Assembly (NCBI RefSeq): GCF_002407245.1
Contig: NZ_CP010681.1
Coordinates: forward strand, 2,721,001-2,785,000
Origin: Phaeobacter piscinae
GTDB taxonomy: Bacteria; Pseudomonadota; Alphaproteobacteria; Rhodobacterales; Rhodobacteraceae
Reading direction: 5' to 3'
DNA length: 64,000 bases
How positions within the stretch are numbered: position 1 is the stretch's first letter; every line of letters starts with the position of its first letter. The notes beneath the pieces are model-generated. The model worked only from the letters and a program-made list of their open reading frames with translations, was not told where the DNA came from and made no database searches. The position numbers and the translations under genes are program-made. Positions 1-8,704 of this stretch are shown here, piece after piece.

Positions 1-1
1 G

Positions 2-754
2 GCAGCCTCCTCCGGCACCGACCTCAATGGCATGGCGGTGAAGGCCGCCTGTGACACCATCCGCGACCGCATGGCGGCCTATCTCGCGGAGCGCTATCAG
101 CAGCCAGTCGCAGCCGTGCGGTTTGAGGACGATCGGGTCATCATCGGCAGCGAAGAGCTGAGCTTCGAGGCGGCGGCGATGGAATGCTACACAGGCCGCA
201 TCAGCCTGTCGTCTACCGGGTATTACAAGACCCCGAAACTGGAATGGGACCGCATTCAGGGCAAGGGGCGCCCGTTCTTCTACTTTGCGTATGGCGCGGC
301 GATCACCGAGGTTGTGGTCGATCGGCTCACTGGCGAAAACCGTATCCTGCGGGCCGATGTGCTGCATGATGCGGGCGCCTCGCTGAACCCCGCATTGGAT
401 ATCGGGCAGGTGGAAGGCGCTTATGTGCAGGGGGCAGGCTGGCTCACGACAGAGGAGCTGGTCTGGGATCAGACCGGCAATCTGCGCACCCATGCGCCCT
501 CCACCTACAAGATCCCCGCCTGTTCCGACCGCCCGGATGTGTTCAATGTCGCGCTTTGGAATGGCGAGAACCGCGAGGACAGCATCTATCGCTCCAAAGC
601 GGTGGGGGAGCCGCCCTTCATGCTGGGGATCTCGGCCTGGCTCGCGCTCAGCCATGCGGTGGACGCCTACGGTGGCGGCTATCCGGCGCTGAATGCGCCC
701 GCAACGGCGGAAGAACTCTGGCGGGCAGTGCGCCGCATCGCGCCGGAGGCCTGA
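2..754 (+). CDS. xdhB: Xanthine dehydrogenase molybdopterin-binding subunit, C-terminal part
   Basis: This frame is open from the first bases, so the gene starts outside the window and only about 250 C-terminal residues are seen. The subunit carries the molybdenum cofactor and oxidises hypoxanthine and xanthine to urate in the cytoplasm. The segment AVGEPPFMLG (codons near 600-630) holds the glutamate that acts as catalytic base in this family (Glu730 in the Rhodobacter capsulatus enzyme). The glycine-rich stretch YVQGAGWLTTEEL is also typical. The gene ends three bases before xdhC, so the two are co-transcribed, and the following transporter genes suggest purine salvage and breakdown. The fold assignment is secure; the missing N-terminal part cannot be judged. 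Confidence 0.93.
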   Translation, partial: AASSGTDLNGMAVKAACDTIRDRMAAYLAERYQQPVAAVRFEDDRVIIGSEELSFEAAAMECYTGRISLSSTGYYKTPKLEWDRIQGKGRPFFYFAYGAAITEVVVDRLTGENRILRADVLHDAGASLNPALDIGQVEGAYVQGAGWLTTEELVWDQTGNLRTHAPSTYKIPACSDRPDVFNVALWNGENREDSIYRSKAVGEPPFMLGISAWLALSHAVDAYGGGYPALNAPATAEELWRAVRRIAPEA

Positions 755-757
755 GCG

Positions 758-1708
758 ATGGGGTTTGATCTGCAGGATCTGAGCCGCCAGATTGCGGCGC
801 ATGGACCGGTGGTGCGGGTGGTGATTGCCGCCATCCGCGGCTCCTCCCCGCGTGAGGTAGGCGCGGCGATGCTGGTCTGGAAAGACGGCCAGTCCGGCAC
901 CATCGGCGGTGGCGCGTTGGAGCATGAGGCGGCTGAGGCGGCTCGTGCCCAGCTGGCGACGGGTCGGATGCGGCAGCAGACCACCCGCGCACTTGGTCCC
1001 GACCTGGGGCAATGCTGCGGCGGGTCGGTGACACTGTGGAGCGAGTTGTACCGCGCTGAGGATCTGAAGCAGTTGGACGACGAGGTGATCCTGCGGGCGC
1101 TGCAGACGGATACGGGCGAACCGCCGCTTGCCCTGCGGCGCAAACTGGCGCTGGCCCGCAGTCAGGGGCAACGCCCCGATCCGCAGCTGAGCGATGGCTG
1201 GCTGCTGGAACCTGTGCACCGCCCTGAAACCCCGCTGTGGATCTGGGGGGCGGGCCATGTGGGCCGCGCCCTCGTCGATGTGCTGGCGCCGATGCCGGAT
1301 CTGGATATCACCTGGGTCGATACCGGGCCTGAGCGCTTCCCCTCTGACAGTCCTGCGGCTGTCACCACCGTGCCCGCAGCGGAGCCTGCGGCATTGGTGC
1401 CCCATGCCCCTGAAAATGCACGGCATTTGGTGCTTACCTATTCCCATGCGCTGGATCTGACGCTATGCCACGCCCTGTTGCTGCGCGGCTTTGCCTTTGC
1501 CGGGGTGATCGGATCTGCCACCAAATGGGCGCGGTTCCGCTCGCGGCTCAGGGAACTGGGCCACAGGCCGGATCAGATCGCCCGGCTGACCTGCCCCATT
1601 GGCGATCCCGCCCTTGGCAAGCATCCGCAAATGATTGCGGTGGGGGTTGCGGCAGAGCTTTTGCGCCTGGGCGCCACAGACGAGTTGAAGAAGGACAGAC
1701 GCGCGTGA
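758..1708 (+). CDS. xdhC: Xanthine dehydrogenase accessory protein XdhC
   Basis: XdhC binds the molybdenum cofactor, promotes its sulfuration and hands it to the XdhB subunit. The 316-residue protein has the two expected parts: an N-terminal XdhC/CoxI domain with IRGSSPREVGAAM and QCCGGSVTLW, and a C-terminal Rossmann domain starting at WIWGAGHVGRAL (about residue 165). Length is normal for the family. It starts three bases after the xdhB stop and its stop overlaps the GTG start of the transporter ATPase by four bases, which indicates translational coupling across the enzyme-transporter boundary. Confidence 0.94.
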   Translation: MGFDLQDLSRQIAAHGPVVRVVIAAIRGSSPREVGAAMLVWKDGQSGTIGGGALEHEAAEAARAQLATGRMRQQTTRALGPDLGQCCGGSVTLWSELYRAEDLKQLDDEVILRALQTDTGEPPLALRRKLALARSQGQRPDPQLSDGWLLEPVHRPETPLWIWGAGHVGRALVDVLAPMPDLDITWVDTGPERFPSDSPAAVTTVPAAEPAALVPHAPENARHLVLTYSHALDLTLCHALLLRGFAFAGVIGSATKWARFRSRLRELGHRPDQIARLTCPIGDPALGKHPQMIAVGVAAELLRLGATDELKKDRRA

Positions 1709-3222
1709 CCCAACCTCTCCTGAGCCTGCAAGGTTTGACAAAGGCCTATCCCGGTGTTGTTGCCAACGATACGGTCTCCTTTGATATCGGCGCGGGAGAG
1801 GTTCACGCCCTGCTCGGCGAAAACGGCGCCGGGAAATCGACGCTGGTCAAGATGATCTATGGGCTGGTGAAGCCCGACAGCGGCACCATGCTGCTGCGCG
1901 GGGAACCCTATACCCCCGGCGAACCGCGTCAGGCCCGCGCCGATGGCATTGCCATGGTGTTTCAGCATTTTTCGTTGTTCGATGCGCTGAATGTGGCGGA
2001 AAATATCGCCCTTGGCATGGAAAACCCGCCTGCGATGCGCGATCTGGCCAGCCAGATCCGCCGGGTCTCGGAAACCTACGGCCTGCCGCTGGATCCCTAC
2101 CGCACGGTGGGCGACCTCTCTGCAGGCGAACGTCAGCGGGTGGAGATCATCCGCTGCCTGCTGCAGGACCCAAAGCTGTTGATCATGGATGAACCCACAT
2201 CCGTGCTCACCCCGCAGGAGGTGGAGATCCTGTTTCAGACTCTGCAGAAGCTGCGGTCCGAGGGCACGTCGATCCTCTATATCTCCCACAAGCTGGAAGA
2301 GATCCGCACGCTGTGTGATCACGCCACCATTCTACGGCTGGGCAAGAATGTGGGGGAATGTGTACCGGCTGAGACCTCCGCCCGCGATATGGCGGAGATG
2401 ATGGTGGGCACAGCGCTGCAAACGCCGGAACGCTCTGGCCGCGCGCTTGGCGATGTGGCGCTGGATATCAGCGGGCTGTCGGTGCCTGCGCCCTCTGCCT
2501 TTGGTACCGCACTGAAGAACGTGCATATGACCGTGCGCAAGGGAGAGATCCTCGGCGTGGGCGGGGTTGCGGGCAACGGTCAGGACGAACTACTGGGCGT
2601 GCTGTCGGGCGAGACCACAACCGCCGCCGATGCGGTCACGCTGGGTGGCGCCCCGATTGGCAACCTCGGCCCCGTGGCGCGCCGCCGGTTGGGTATTCTG
2701 GCCGCCCCGGAAGAGCGTCTGGGTCATGCCGCTGCGCCGGATATGAGCCTGACGGAAAATGCCATGCTGACCGCCGCCACCCGCGAGGGGCTGGCGAGCC
2801 GGGGTTTCCTCAAATGGGGGCTGGCGCAGGAGTTCGCCGAGAAGGTCATCAAGGACTTCGACGTCCGCACACCTGGCCCAGAGAATGCCGCGCGCTCTCT
2901 GTCCGGGGGCAACCTGCAGAAATTTGTCATTGGCCGCGAGGTCCTGCAACGCCCGGAGGTTCTGGTGGTGAATCAGCCGACCTGGGGTGTGGATGCCGCC
3001 GCCGCCGCCGCGATCCGCCAGTCGCTGCTGGATCTGGCCGCCGGGGGCACCGCCGTGATCTGTATCAGTCAGGATCTGGATGAACTGATGGAGATCGCCG
3101 ACAGTTTTGCCGCCCTGAACGAGGGCCGATTGAGCGCACCGCGCCCCACTGCGGGTCTCAGTGTCGATGAAATCGGCCTGATGATGGGCGGCGCCCACGG
3201 CATGGAGGTTGCGCATGTCTAG
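1705..3222 (+). CDS. BMP-family nucleoside/purine ABC importer, duplicated ATPase
   Basis: A 505-residue ATPase with two nucleotide-binding domains, as in sugar and nucleoside importers of the RbsA/YufO type. The first domain has Walker A GENGAGKST, signature LSAGERQRVE and Walker B LLIMDEPTS. The second has signature LSGGNLQKFV and a degenerate Walker B LVVNQPTWGVD, normal for this class. The start is taken as the GTG at 1705 overlapping the xdhC stop; an open frame reaches further upstream but only inside xdhC. With the two permeases and the BMP-type binding protein downstream it forms a complete importer. The substrate is inferred from the xdh context to be a purine base or nucleoside. Confidence 0.92.
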   Translation: MTQPLLSLQGLTKAYPGVVANDTVSFDIGAGEVHALLGENGAGKSTLVKMIYGLVKPDSGTMLLRGEPYTPGEPRQARADGIAMVFQHFSLFDALNVAENIALGMENPPAMRDLASQIRRVSETYGLPLDPYRTVGDLSAGERQRVEIIRCLLQDPKLLIMDEPTSVLTPQEVEILFQTLQKLRSEGTSILYISHKLEEIRTLCDHATILRLGKNVGECVPAETSARDMAEMMVGTALQTPERSGRALGDVALDISGLSVPAPSAFGTALKNVHMTVRKGEILGVGGVAGNGQDELLGVLSGETTTAADAVTLGGAPIGNLGPVARRRLGILAAPEERLGHAAAPDMSLTENAMLTAATREGLASRGFLKWGLAQEFAEKVIKDFDVRTPGPENAARSLSGGNLQKFVIGREVLQRPEVLVVNQPTWGVDAAAAAAIRQSLLDLAAGGTAVICISQDLDELMEIADSFAALNEGRLSAPRPTAGLSVDEIGLMMGGAHGMEVAHV

Positions 3223-3277
3223 CCTCGCGGCCGGGCGCACGCAGTCCAACCGCAGCGCAGGCTGCCGGGTTCGGAGT

Positions 3278-3303
3278 GTGAGTATTTTTGGAAAGATGAC
3301 AGG
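3278..3303 (+). repeat. GAGTATTT-type intergenic element, copy 1
   Basis: The gap between the ATPase and first permease holds the sequence GAGTATTTTTGGAAAGATGA followed by CAG. The same pattern, with small changes, recurs at 6938-6961 (inverted) and twice at 14266-14330, always between genes. Its role is unknown; the paired copy near 14.3 kb could fold as a terminator-like hairpin. Confidence 0.6.
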
Positions 3304-3342
3304 CACGCAGGCACAGATCTGCGACCGGGGGGAACGATAGGA

Positions 3343-4425
3343 ATGATCCGGCTAGAAAAGAGACCACAGCCATCGCGCGTCTGGTCGATGGCAACGCCGC
3401 TGGTGGCGGTGCTGGCGACGATGATTGCGGGCGGGCTGCTGTTTGCCGCCCTCGGCAAAGATCCGGTGGCGGCGATCCGCACCATCTTTTGGGACCCGTT
3501 GTTTGGCGAATTTGCCTTCTACTACCGCCCGCAACTGCTGGTGAAGGGTGCGCCCCTTGTGTTGATCGCCATCGGCCTGTCCTTGGGCTTTCGTGCGGGG
3601 ATCTGGAACATCGGCGCCGAGGGTCAATACATCATGGGCGCCATCTGTGGCGCCGGGGCCGGCCTTGCCTTCTACCCGTCGGATTCGGTCCTGATCTTTC
3701 CGCTGATGGTGGTGGCTGGCGCGCTTGGCGGCTGGGCCTGGGCGATGATCCCGGCCGTGCTCAAGACCCGCTTTGGCACCAATGAGATCCTGGTCTCGCT
3801 GATGCTGGTCTATGTGGCCGAGCAGTTCCTCGCCTCGGTCTCGCTTGGCCTGTTGAAAAACCCCGAGGGCTTCGGCTTTCCCGGCTCGCGCAACCTGCAG
3901 TCCTGGGACAGCGCCCATAATGCCGAGCTGATCGCGGGCACTGGCATGCACTGGGGTGTTGTGGCGGCGCTGATTGCCGTGATCTTTGCCTATGTGCTGC
4001 TCAATCGCCATATGCTGGGCTATCACATCCGCCTGAGCGGCGAGGCCCCCCGTGCGGCGCGTTTTGCAGGTGTGAACCCCACCCGGCTGGTGCTGTTCTG
4101 CCTTGGCACCTCCGGCGCTCTGGCAGGTCTTGCGGGCCTGTTTGAAGTTTCCGGCCCCTCCGGTCAGATCTCCATTGATTTCAATGTCGGCTACGGGTTT
4201 ACCGCCATTATTGTCGCCTTCCTTGGCCGGTTGCATCCGGTGGGTATTCTGTTGGCCGGCGGGTTGATGGCGCTGACCTATATTGGCGGCGATATCGCGC
4301 AGTCCAACATGGGCCTGCCCTCCGCCGCGATCCAGGTGTTTCAGGGGATGCTGCTGTTCTTCCTGCTGGCCTTTGACCTCCTGACTAATTTCCGCATCAC
4401 CCTGCGCATGCGGGAGGTGGCGTGA
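3343..4425 (+). CDS. BMP-family ABC importer permease 1
   Basis: A 360-residue integral membrane protein with about ten hydrophobic segments, of the BPD_transp_2 (YufP/RbsC-like) family. The motif GIWNIGAEGQYIMGA (about residues 86-100) is the conserved permease signature of the nucleoside-importer branch. It lies 120 bases after the ATPase gene and overlaps the next gene at TGATG, so it belongs to the same operon. It forms half of the membrane channel with the second permease downstream. Confidence 0.92.
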   Translation: MIRLEKRPQPSRVWSMATPLVAVLATMIAGGLLFAALGKDPVAAIRTIFWDPLFGEFAFYYRPQLLVKGAPLVLIAIGLSLGFRAGIWNIGAEGQYIMGAICGAGAGLAFYPSDSVLIFPLMVVAGALGGWAWAMIPAVLKTRFGTNEILVSLMLVYVAEQFLASVSLGLLKNPEGFGFPGSRNLQSWDSAHNAELIAGTGMHWGVVAALIAVIFAYVLLNRHMLGYHIRLSGEAPRAARFAGVNPTRLVLFCLGTSGALAGLAGLFEVSGPSGQISIDFNVGYGFTAIIVAFLGRLHPVGILLAGGLMALTYIGGDIAQSNMGLPSAAIQVFQGMLLFFLLAFDLLTNFRITLRMREVA

Positions 4426-4739
4426 TGCCAAGGCCTGCATTCTGGTGGACCCTCGCGGTATTGGGCACCGTTCTACCCTGGCTGTTCTTTGCGTCATTCA
4501 TTGCCCAGCACGGCCTGTCGCCTGTGTTGTTCATAATGGCACTGTTTGAGAATGGGGCTGCTGCGGGGTTTTCGACGGATATCCTGCTGTCGATCCCAAT
4601 GTTCTGGATCTGGTCTTTCTTTGACGCCAAACGCGAAGGAGTTGACCTGTGGTGGCTGACCCTGCCTGCGGCCTTCACGGTTGGCCTCTCCCTTGCCTTG
4701 CCGCTCTATTTTGCCCTGCGTGAAACGAGGAACGCCTGA
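4425..4739 (+). CDS. DUF2834 small membrane protein
   Basis: A 104-residue protein with three hydrophobic segments, matching the DUF2834 family pattern (FASFIAQHG, FSTDILLSIPMFWIWSFFDA). Function is unknown. The ATG at 4425 overlaps the permease stop; a GTG one codon earlier is possible. It sits between the two permease genes of a BMP-type importer with one-base spacing on its far side, so it is translated with the transporter and may be an accessory membrane subunit. That role is inferred only from position. Confidence 0.8.
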   Translation: MPRPAFWWTLAVLGTVLPWLFFASFIAQHGLSPVLFIMALFENGAAAGFSTDILLSIPMFWIWSFFDAKREGVDLWWLTLPAAFTVGLSLALPLYFALRETRNA

Positions 4740-4740
4740 T

Positions 4741-5661
4741 ATGGATCTTTCTGCAATTAACCCGGTCCTGCTCATCGCCTCACTGATGGTGGCGGCCACA
4801 CCGATCCTGATCGCTGCTATTGGCGAATTGGTGGTGGAGAAATCCGGCGTTCTGAACCTTGGCGTCGAAGGCATGATGATCACCGGCGCCATCGCCGGTT
4901 TCGCCACCGCAGTGGAGACCGGCTCCCCCCTGCTGGGCTTCTTTGCTGCCGCCTTTGCCGGGGCGGCGCTGTCGGTGCTGTTCGGTTTCCTGACCCAGTT
5001 TGCCAAGGCCAATCAGGTCGCCTCTGGTCTGGCGCTAACGCTGTTTGGTCTGGGGCTGTCAGCGTTGATGGGACAATCCTATGTCGGGGTGAAACCGCCG
5101 CAAATGGGCGATATCCATATCCCCGTCTTGAGCGATCTGCCGGTGGTGGGGCCAATCCTCTTTGGCCACGATATCATTCTCTATTTCGGCATCGCGCTCA
5201 CCGCCGCTGTCTGGGCGCTGCTGAAGTTTTCCCGCGCCGGGCTGATCCTGCGGGCGGTGGGTGAAAACCACGACGCCGCCCATGCGCTGGGGTACAAGGT
5301 GATCCGCATTCGCCTGATGGCGATCCTGTTTGGTGGGGCCTGTGCCGGTGTTGGCGGCGCCTACATCAGCCTCATCCGGGTGCCGCAATGGACCGAAGGC
5401 ATGACCGCCGGTGTCGGCTGGATTGCACTTGCGCTGGTGGTCTTTGCCAGCTGGAAACCCTGGCGCGCGCTGCTGGGTGCCTATCTTTTCGGCGGGGTCA
5501 CAGTGGTGCAGCTCAATCTGCAGGCCGCAGGCGTTGCCATCCCGGTCGAGTATCTGGCAATGTCGCCCTACGTGATCACCATTATCGTGCTTGTTATTCT
5601 TTCCGCGGACAAGAGCAGCGCACCTGCCGCCCTTGGCCGCAATTTCCACGCCTCCCGCTGA
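4741..5661 (+). CDS. BMP-family ABC importer permease 2
   Basis: A 306-residue membrane protein of the BPD_transp_2 (YufQ-like) branch with eight or more hydrophobic segments. The signature SGVLNLGVEGMMITGAIAGF (about residues 37-56) is the counterpart of the motif in permease 1. The start is the ATG at 4741, one base after the DUF2834 stop; the frame is open upstream but that part overlaps DUF2834. The C-terminus ends in a short basic tail. It should pair with permease 1 to form the channel. Confidence 0.92.
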   Translation: MDLSAINPVLLIASLMVAATPILIAAIGELVVEKSGVLNLGVEGMMITGAIAGFATAVETGSPLLGFFAAAFAGAALSVLFGFLTQFAKANQVASGLALTLFGLGLSALMGQSYVGVKPPQMGDIHIPVLSDLPVVGPILFGHDIILYFGIALTAAVWALLKFSRAGLILRAVGENHDAAHALGYKVIRIRLMAILFGGACAGVGGAYISLIRVPQWTEGMTAGVGWIALALVVFASWKPWRALLGAYLFGGVTVVQLNLQAAGVAIPVEYLAMSPYVITIIVLVILSADKSSAPAALGRNFHASR

Positions 5662-5733
5662 TCTGGCGGGTGGCGGAACCTCTGTCCAGGGTCCTCTCCT
5701 GGGCACAACAACCAAAACGGGGAGTCCGTAAAG

Positions 5734-6810
5734 ATGAAACTGAATAAACTGCTGACCAGCGCCGCAGTGGCGCTTGGCCTGGCAACCGGCGCCGTGGCCG
5801 CAGACGACAAGACCAAAGTGGGATTTGTCTATGTTGGCCCGGTGGGTGATGGTGGCTGGACCTACGAACATGATCAGGGCCGCAAGGCCGTGGTTGCGGA
5901 ATTCGGCGACAAGGTCGAAACCGTCTACGTCGAAAACGTGGCAGAAGGCCCCGATGCCGAACGTGTGATGACCCAGATGGCGCTGGAAGGCGCGGATCTG
6001 ATCTTCACCACCTCTTTTGGCTACATGGATCCGACCATCAACGTCGCCAAGAAATTCCCCAATGTGAAGTTCGAGCACGCCACCGGCTATAAGCGCGCCG
6101 ACAATGTCTCCACCTACTCGGCCCGTTTCTACGAAGGCCGCGCGGTACAGGGCCACATCGCGGGCAATCTCACCGAGAGCAATATCGTCGGCTATATCGG
6201 CTCCTATCCGATCCCCGAAGTGATCCGGGGTATCAACTCGGCCTATCTGCACGCCAAGAAGGTGAACCCCGATGTGGAGTTCAAAATCGTCTGGGCCTTC
6301 ACTTGGTTTGATCCTGCCAAAGAAGCCGACGCCGCCAAGGTTCTGATCGAACAGGGCGCCGACGTGATCCTGCAGCACACCGACTCCACTGCACCGCAGG
6401 CCGCCGCGCAGGCTGCTGGCAATGTCTATACCTTCGGGCAGGCTTCCGACATGGCGGAATACGCGCCGAAACCGCGCGTGTCCTCCATCATTGATGACTG
6501 GGCACCCTATTACATCGCCCGCACCCAGGCGGTCATGGATGGCAGCTGGGAAAGCACCGACACCTGGGACGGCATCGGCGCCGGCATGGTGAAAATCGGC
6601 GAGATCACCGATGCGGTTCCTGCCGCCGTGAAGGAAGAGGCGCTGGCGCTGAAGGCCTCGCTGGCCGATGGCTCCTACCATGCCTTCACCGGTCCGATCA
6701 AAAAACAGGACGGATCCGACTGGCTGGCAGAAGGTGAGACCGCGGATGACGGCACCCTGGCGGGCATGAACTTCTTCGTCGAGGGCATTCAGGGCGATAT
6801 CCCGCAGTAA
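5734..6810 (+). CDS. BMP-family periplasmic binding protein
   Basis: A 358-residue secreted protein with a clear signal peptide, probably cut after GAVA near residue 23; no lipobox is present. The mature part begins KVGFVYVGPVGDGGWTYEHDQG, typical of the basic membrane protein (BMP/PnrA/Med) family of nucleoside receptors. It is the last gene of the xdh-transporter cluster and is followed by a strong terminator. The likely ligand is a purine, nucleoside or related compound, judged from the xdh neighbours; closely related proteins also bind other ligands, so the substrate is open. Confidence 0.92.
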   Translation: MKLNKLLTSAAVALGLATGAVAADDKTKVGFVYVGPVGDGGWTYEHDQGRKAVVAEFGDKVETVYVENVAEGPDAERVMTQMALEGADLIFTTSFGYMDPTINVAKKFPNVKFEHATGYKRADNVSTYSARFYEGRAVQGHIAGNLTESNIVGYIGSYPIPEVIRGINSAYLHAKKVNPDVEFKIVWAFTWFDPAKEADAAKVLIEQGADVILQHTDSTAPQAAAQAAGNVYTFGQASDMAEYAPKPRVSSIIDDWAPYYIARTQAVMDGSWESTDTWDGIGAGMVKIGEITDAVPAAVKEEALALKASLADGSYHAFTGPIKKQDGSDWLAEGETADDGTLAGMNFFVEGIQGDIPQ

Positions 6811-6843
6811 GCTGCGGCGCCTCTTCAACGATGTAATGACACG

Positions 6844-6875
6844 AAAGGCCCGCCTCATCCGGCGGGCCTTTTTTT
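6844..6875 (+). terminator. Rho-independent terminator after the BMP operon
   Basis: An 11-bp perfect stem (AAAGGCCCGCC / GGCGGGCCTTT) with a six-base loop is followed by a run of Ts. It lies 33 bases after the binding-protein stop. Confidence 0.9.
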
Positions 6876-6937
6876 GTCGCAAGGAACGTCAATGATACCT
6901 GCGAGAGGAAGCCTCTCCGGGACAAACGACCTCCGCC

Positions 6938-6961
6938 TGTCACCTTTCCCAAAATACTCAA
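6938..6961 (-). repeat. GAGTATTT-type intergenic element, copy 2
   Basis: Read on the minus strand this gives GAGTATTTTGGGAAAGGTGA followed by CAG, matching the element at 3278. It lies between the convergent BMP binding-protein and CDP-alcohol phosphatidyltransferase genes. Confidence 0.6.
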
Positions 6962-6985
6962 AATCCTAGGGCGCGGCTCAGGACC

Positions 6986-7597
6986 TCAGTCGCGATGAAA
7001 CACCCGCAGCGCCAGCAGCACACGGGAACTGGCGGTCACCAGACACAGCGCGCCAAACACCCAGGCCATGGGGGCAAACCACGCAGGCAGCAGGCACAGG
7101 AGCACAAAGAAACCGATGGTCTCCGCCCCCTCCAACAGCCCGCCGGTGAAATAGAGCGTCTTCACCCCGCGCGCCGTGCTCTTCATCTTGTGTTTTTCCG
7201 CCAGCACCGCATAGCCCAGAAAACTGGTGCCGTTCACATAGAACGTCATCAGCAGGAAGGCGCCCGCCACCGCGTTCTGGCTTGGATCCGCCAGCACAAA
7301 GGCCAGCGGCACCGCGCCGTAGAACAGGAAATCGCAGGTGATATCGAGATAGCCGCCAAAATCACTTGGTTCACTGGCGCGGGCCACCGCACCGTCCAGA
7401 CCATCCGCCAGCCGCGACAGCAGCAGCGGCAGCAGCGCCAGCGCAAACAGACCGCAGGCAATCATCACGGCCGACAGCAGCCCCAGCGCCAGCCCCAGCA
7501 GCGTCACCTGATTGGCGCTGATGCCGGCGCGGGCGATCACCTGCCCCTGCGCGTTCAGCATCGGATCAATCAGCGGGCGGATTTTTGAATCAAACAT
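6986..7597 (-). CDS. CDP-alcohol phosphatidyltransferase family protein
   Basis: A 203-residue membrane enzyme expected to transfer a phosphatidyl group from a CDP-alcohol to an acceptor alcohol in phospholipid synthesis. The catalytic pattern is present as DG-AV-AR, then G-GYL-D-ITC-D (about residues 65-86). The spacer between AR and G is seven residues rather than the usual eight. Several hydrophobic segments follow. The start is placed at the ATG at 7597 because AGGGGAG lies just upstream; an in-frame start 13 codons earlier lacks such a site. The acceptor cannot be told from the sequence. Confidence 0.85.
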   Translation of the reverse strand: MFDSKIRPLIDPMLNAQGQVIARAGISANQVTLLGLALGLLSAVMIACGLFALALLPLLLSRLADGLDGAVARASEPSDFGGYLDITCDFLFYGAVPLAFVLADPSQNAVAGAFLLMTFYVNGTSFLGYAVLAEKHKMKSTARGVKTLYFTGGLLEGAETIGFFVLLCLLPAWFAPMAWVFGALCLVTASSRVLLALRVFHRD

Positions 7598-7738
7598 ACT
7601 CTCCCCTACCCCGCACACCGGGGCTTTGCCACTCACGATTATGATAGGCGGAATGCGGGATTTCCCGCAGATATCTTTGCGCCAACATCTGACATTTTGC
7701 GCTTTTGGTTGCGGCGCACTCGTGCCACGCTGCGGCGC

Positions 7739-8704
7739 ATGAGCACCAATCTGATCAGCCTAGACGGCACCCCCGCCAGCGCCCTTGCCTTTGGCACCAT
7801 GCAGTTTGGCGGCCGTGCCAATGCCGCGCAATCAGCTGCGATGTATGACGCCTGCCGCACCGCCGGGATCACCCATTTCGATACCGCCTGGGTCTATACT
7901 GATGGCCAGAGCGAAGAGATCCTCGGCCAGTTGATCCGGGACGCCCGCGACAGCCTGCTGATCGCCACCAAGGTCGCCTATACCGGTGGCGCAGGCCGCG
8001 AGAATATCCGCCGCCAGCTGGATCAGTCACGGGCGCGTCTGGGGCAGGATATGGTCGATATCCTTTATCTGCACCGCTACGACGAAGAAACGGATCTGCG
8101 CGAAACGCTTGCCTCACTGGCGGAGCTGCGCGCCGCCGGGCAGTTTCGCTATCTCGGCCTGTCGAACTTTGCCGCCTGGCAGGTGATGAAGGTGATCATG
8201 ATCGGACAGGAGTTTGATCTGCGCCCGGCGATCCTGCAGCCGATGTATTCGCTCATCAAACGTCAGGCCGAAGTGGAACTTCTGCCGATGTGCGCCGATC
8301 AGGGCATTGCCGTTGCCCCCTATTCGCCGCTGGGCGGCGGGATGCTGACCGGGAAATATGCTGCGGGTCTTGCGGATGAAACAACCGATGGCGGCAGCCG
8401 GGGCCGACTGGATGAGGATCCCCGCTACCGCGAACGTTACGGCCAGAGCTGGATGCTGGACAGTGCCAGCGCCCTTGCTGAACTGGCTGCGGAGCTGGGG
8501 GTGGAGCCTGCGAGCCTCGCTGTGGCCTGGGCGGCAGGCTATGGCGCGCAGGTGACGCCGATCATCTCTGCCCGCACGCTTGCGCAGCTGCGCCCCTCAC
8601 TCGCGGCACTGGATATCGAGATGACGCCCGCGCTTTATGACCGCATCTCAGCGCTGTCGCCACGTCCGGCGCCGGCCACCGACAGACTGGAGGAACAGGC
8701 ATGA
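7739..8704 (+). CDS. Aldo/keto reductase
   Basis: A 321-residue NADPH-dependent oxidoreductase of the aldo/keto reductase barrel family. The catalytic tetrad is visible as Asp in FDTAWVY, Tyr in the same motif, Lys in IATKVAY and His in YLHRYD. The N-terminus ALAFGTMQFGG is also typical. The natural carbonyl substrate is unknown. The last four bases overlap the start of the DAO-type oxidase, and that gene overlaps the methyltransferase, so the three form a tightly coupled operon. Confidence 0.9.
   Translation: MSTNLISLDGTPASALAFGTMQFGGRANAAQSAAMYDACRTAGITHFDTAWVYTDGQSEEILGQLIRDARDSLLIATKVAYTGGAGRENIRRQLDQSRARLGQDMVDILYLHRYDEETDLRETLASLAELRAAGQFRYLGLSNFAAWQVMKVIMIGQEFDLRPAILQPMYSLIKRQAEVELLPMCADQGIAVAPYSPLGGGMLTGKYAAGLADETTDGGSRGRLDEDPRYRERYGQSWMLDSASALAELAAELGVEPASLAVAWAAGYGAQVTPIISARTLAQLRPSLAALDIEMTPALYDRISALSPRPAPATDRLEEQA

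Noticed and set aside
5059..6882. A minus-strand open frame of 607 codons
   Set aside because: It is antisense to the second permease and the binding protein, both well recognised, and its product is low in complexity.
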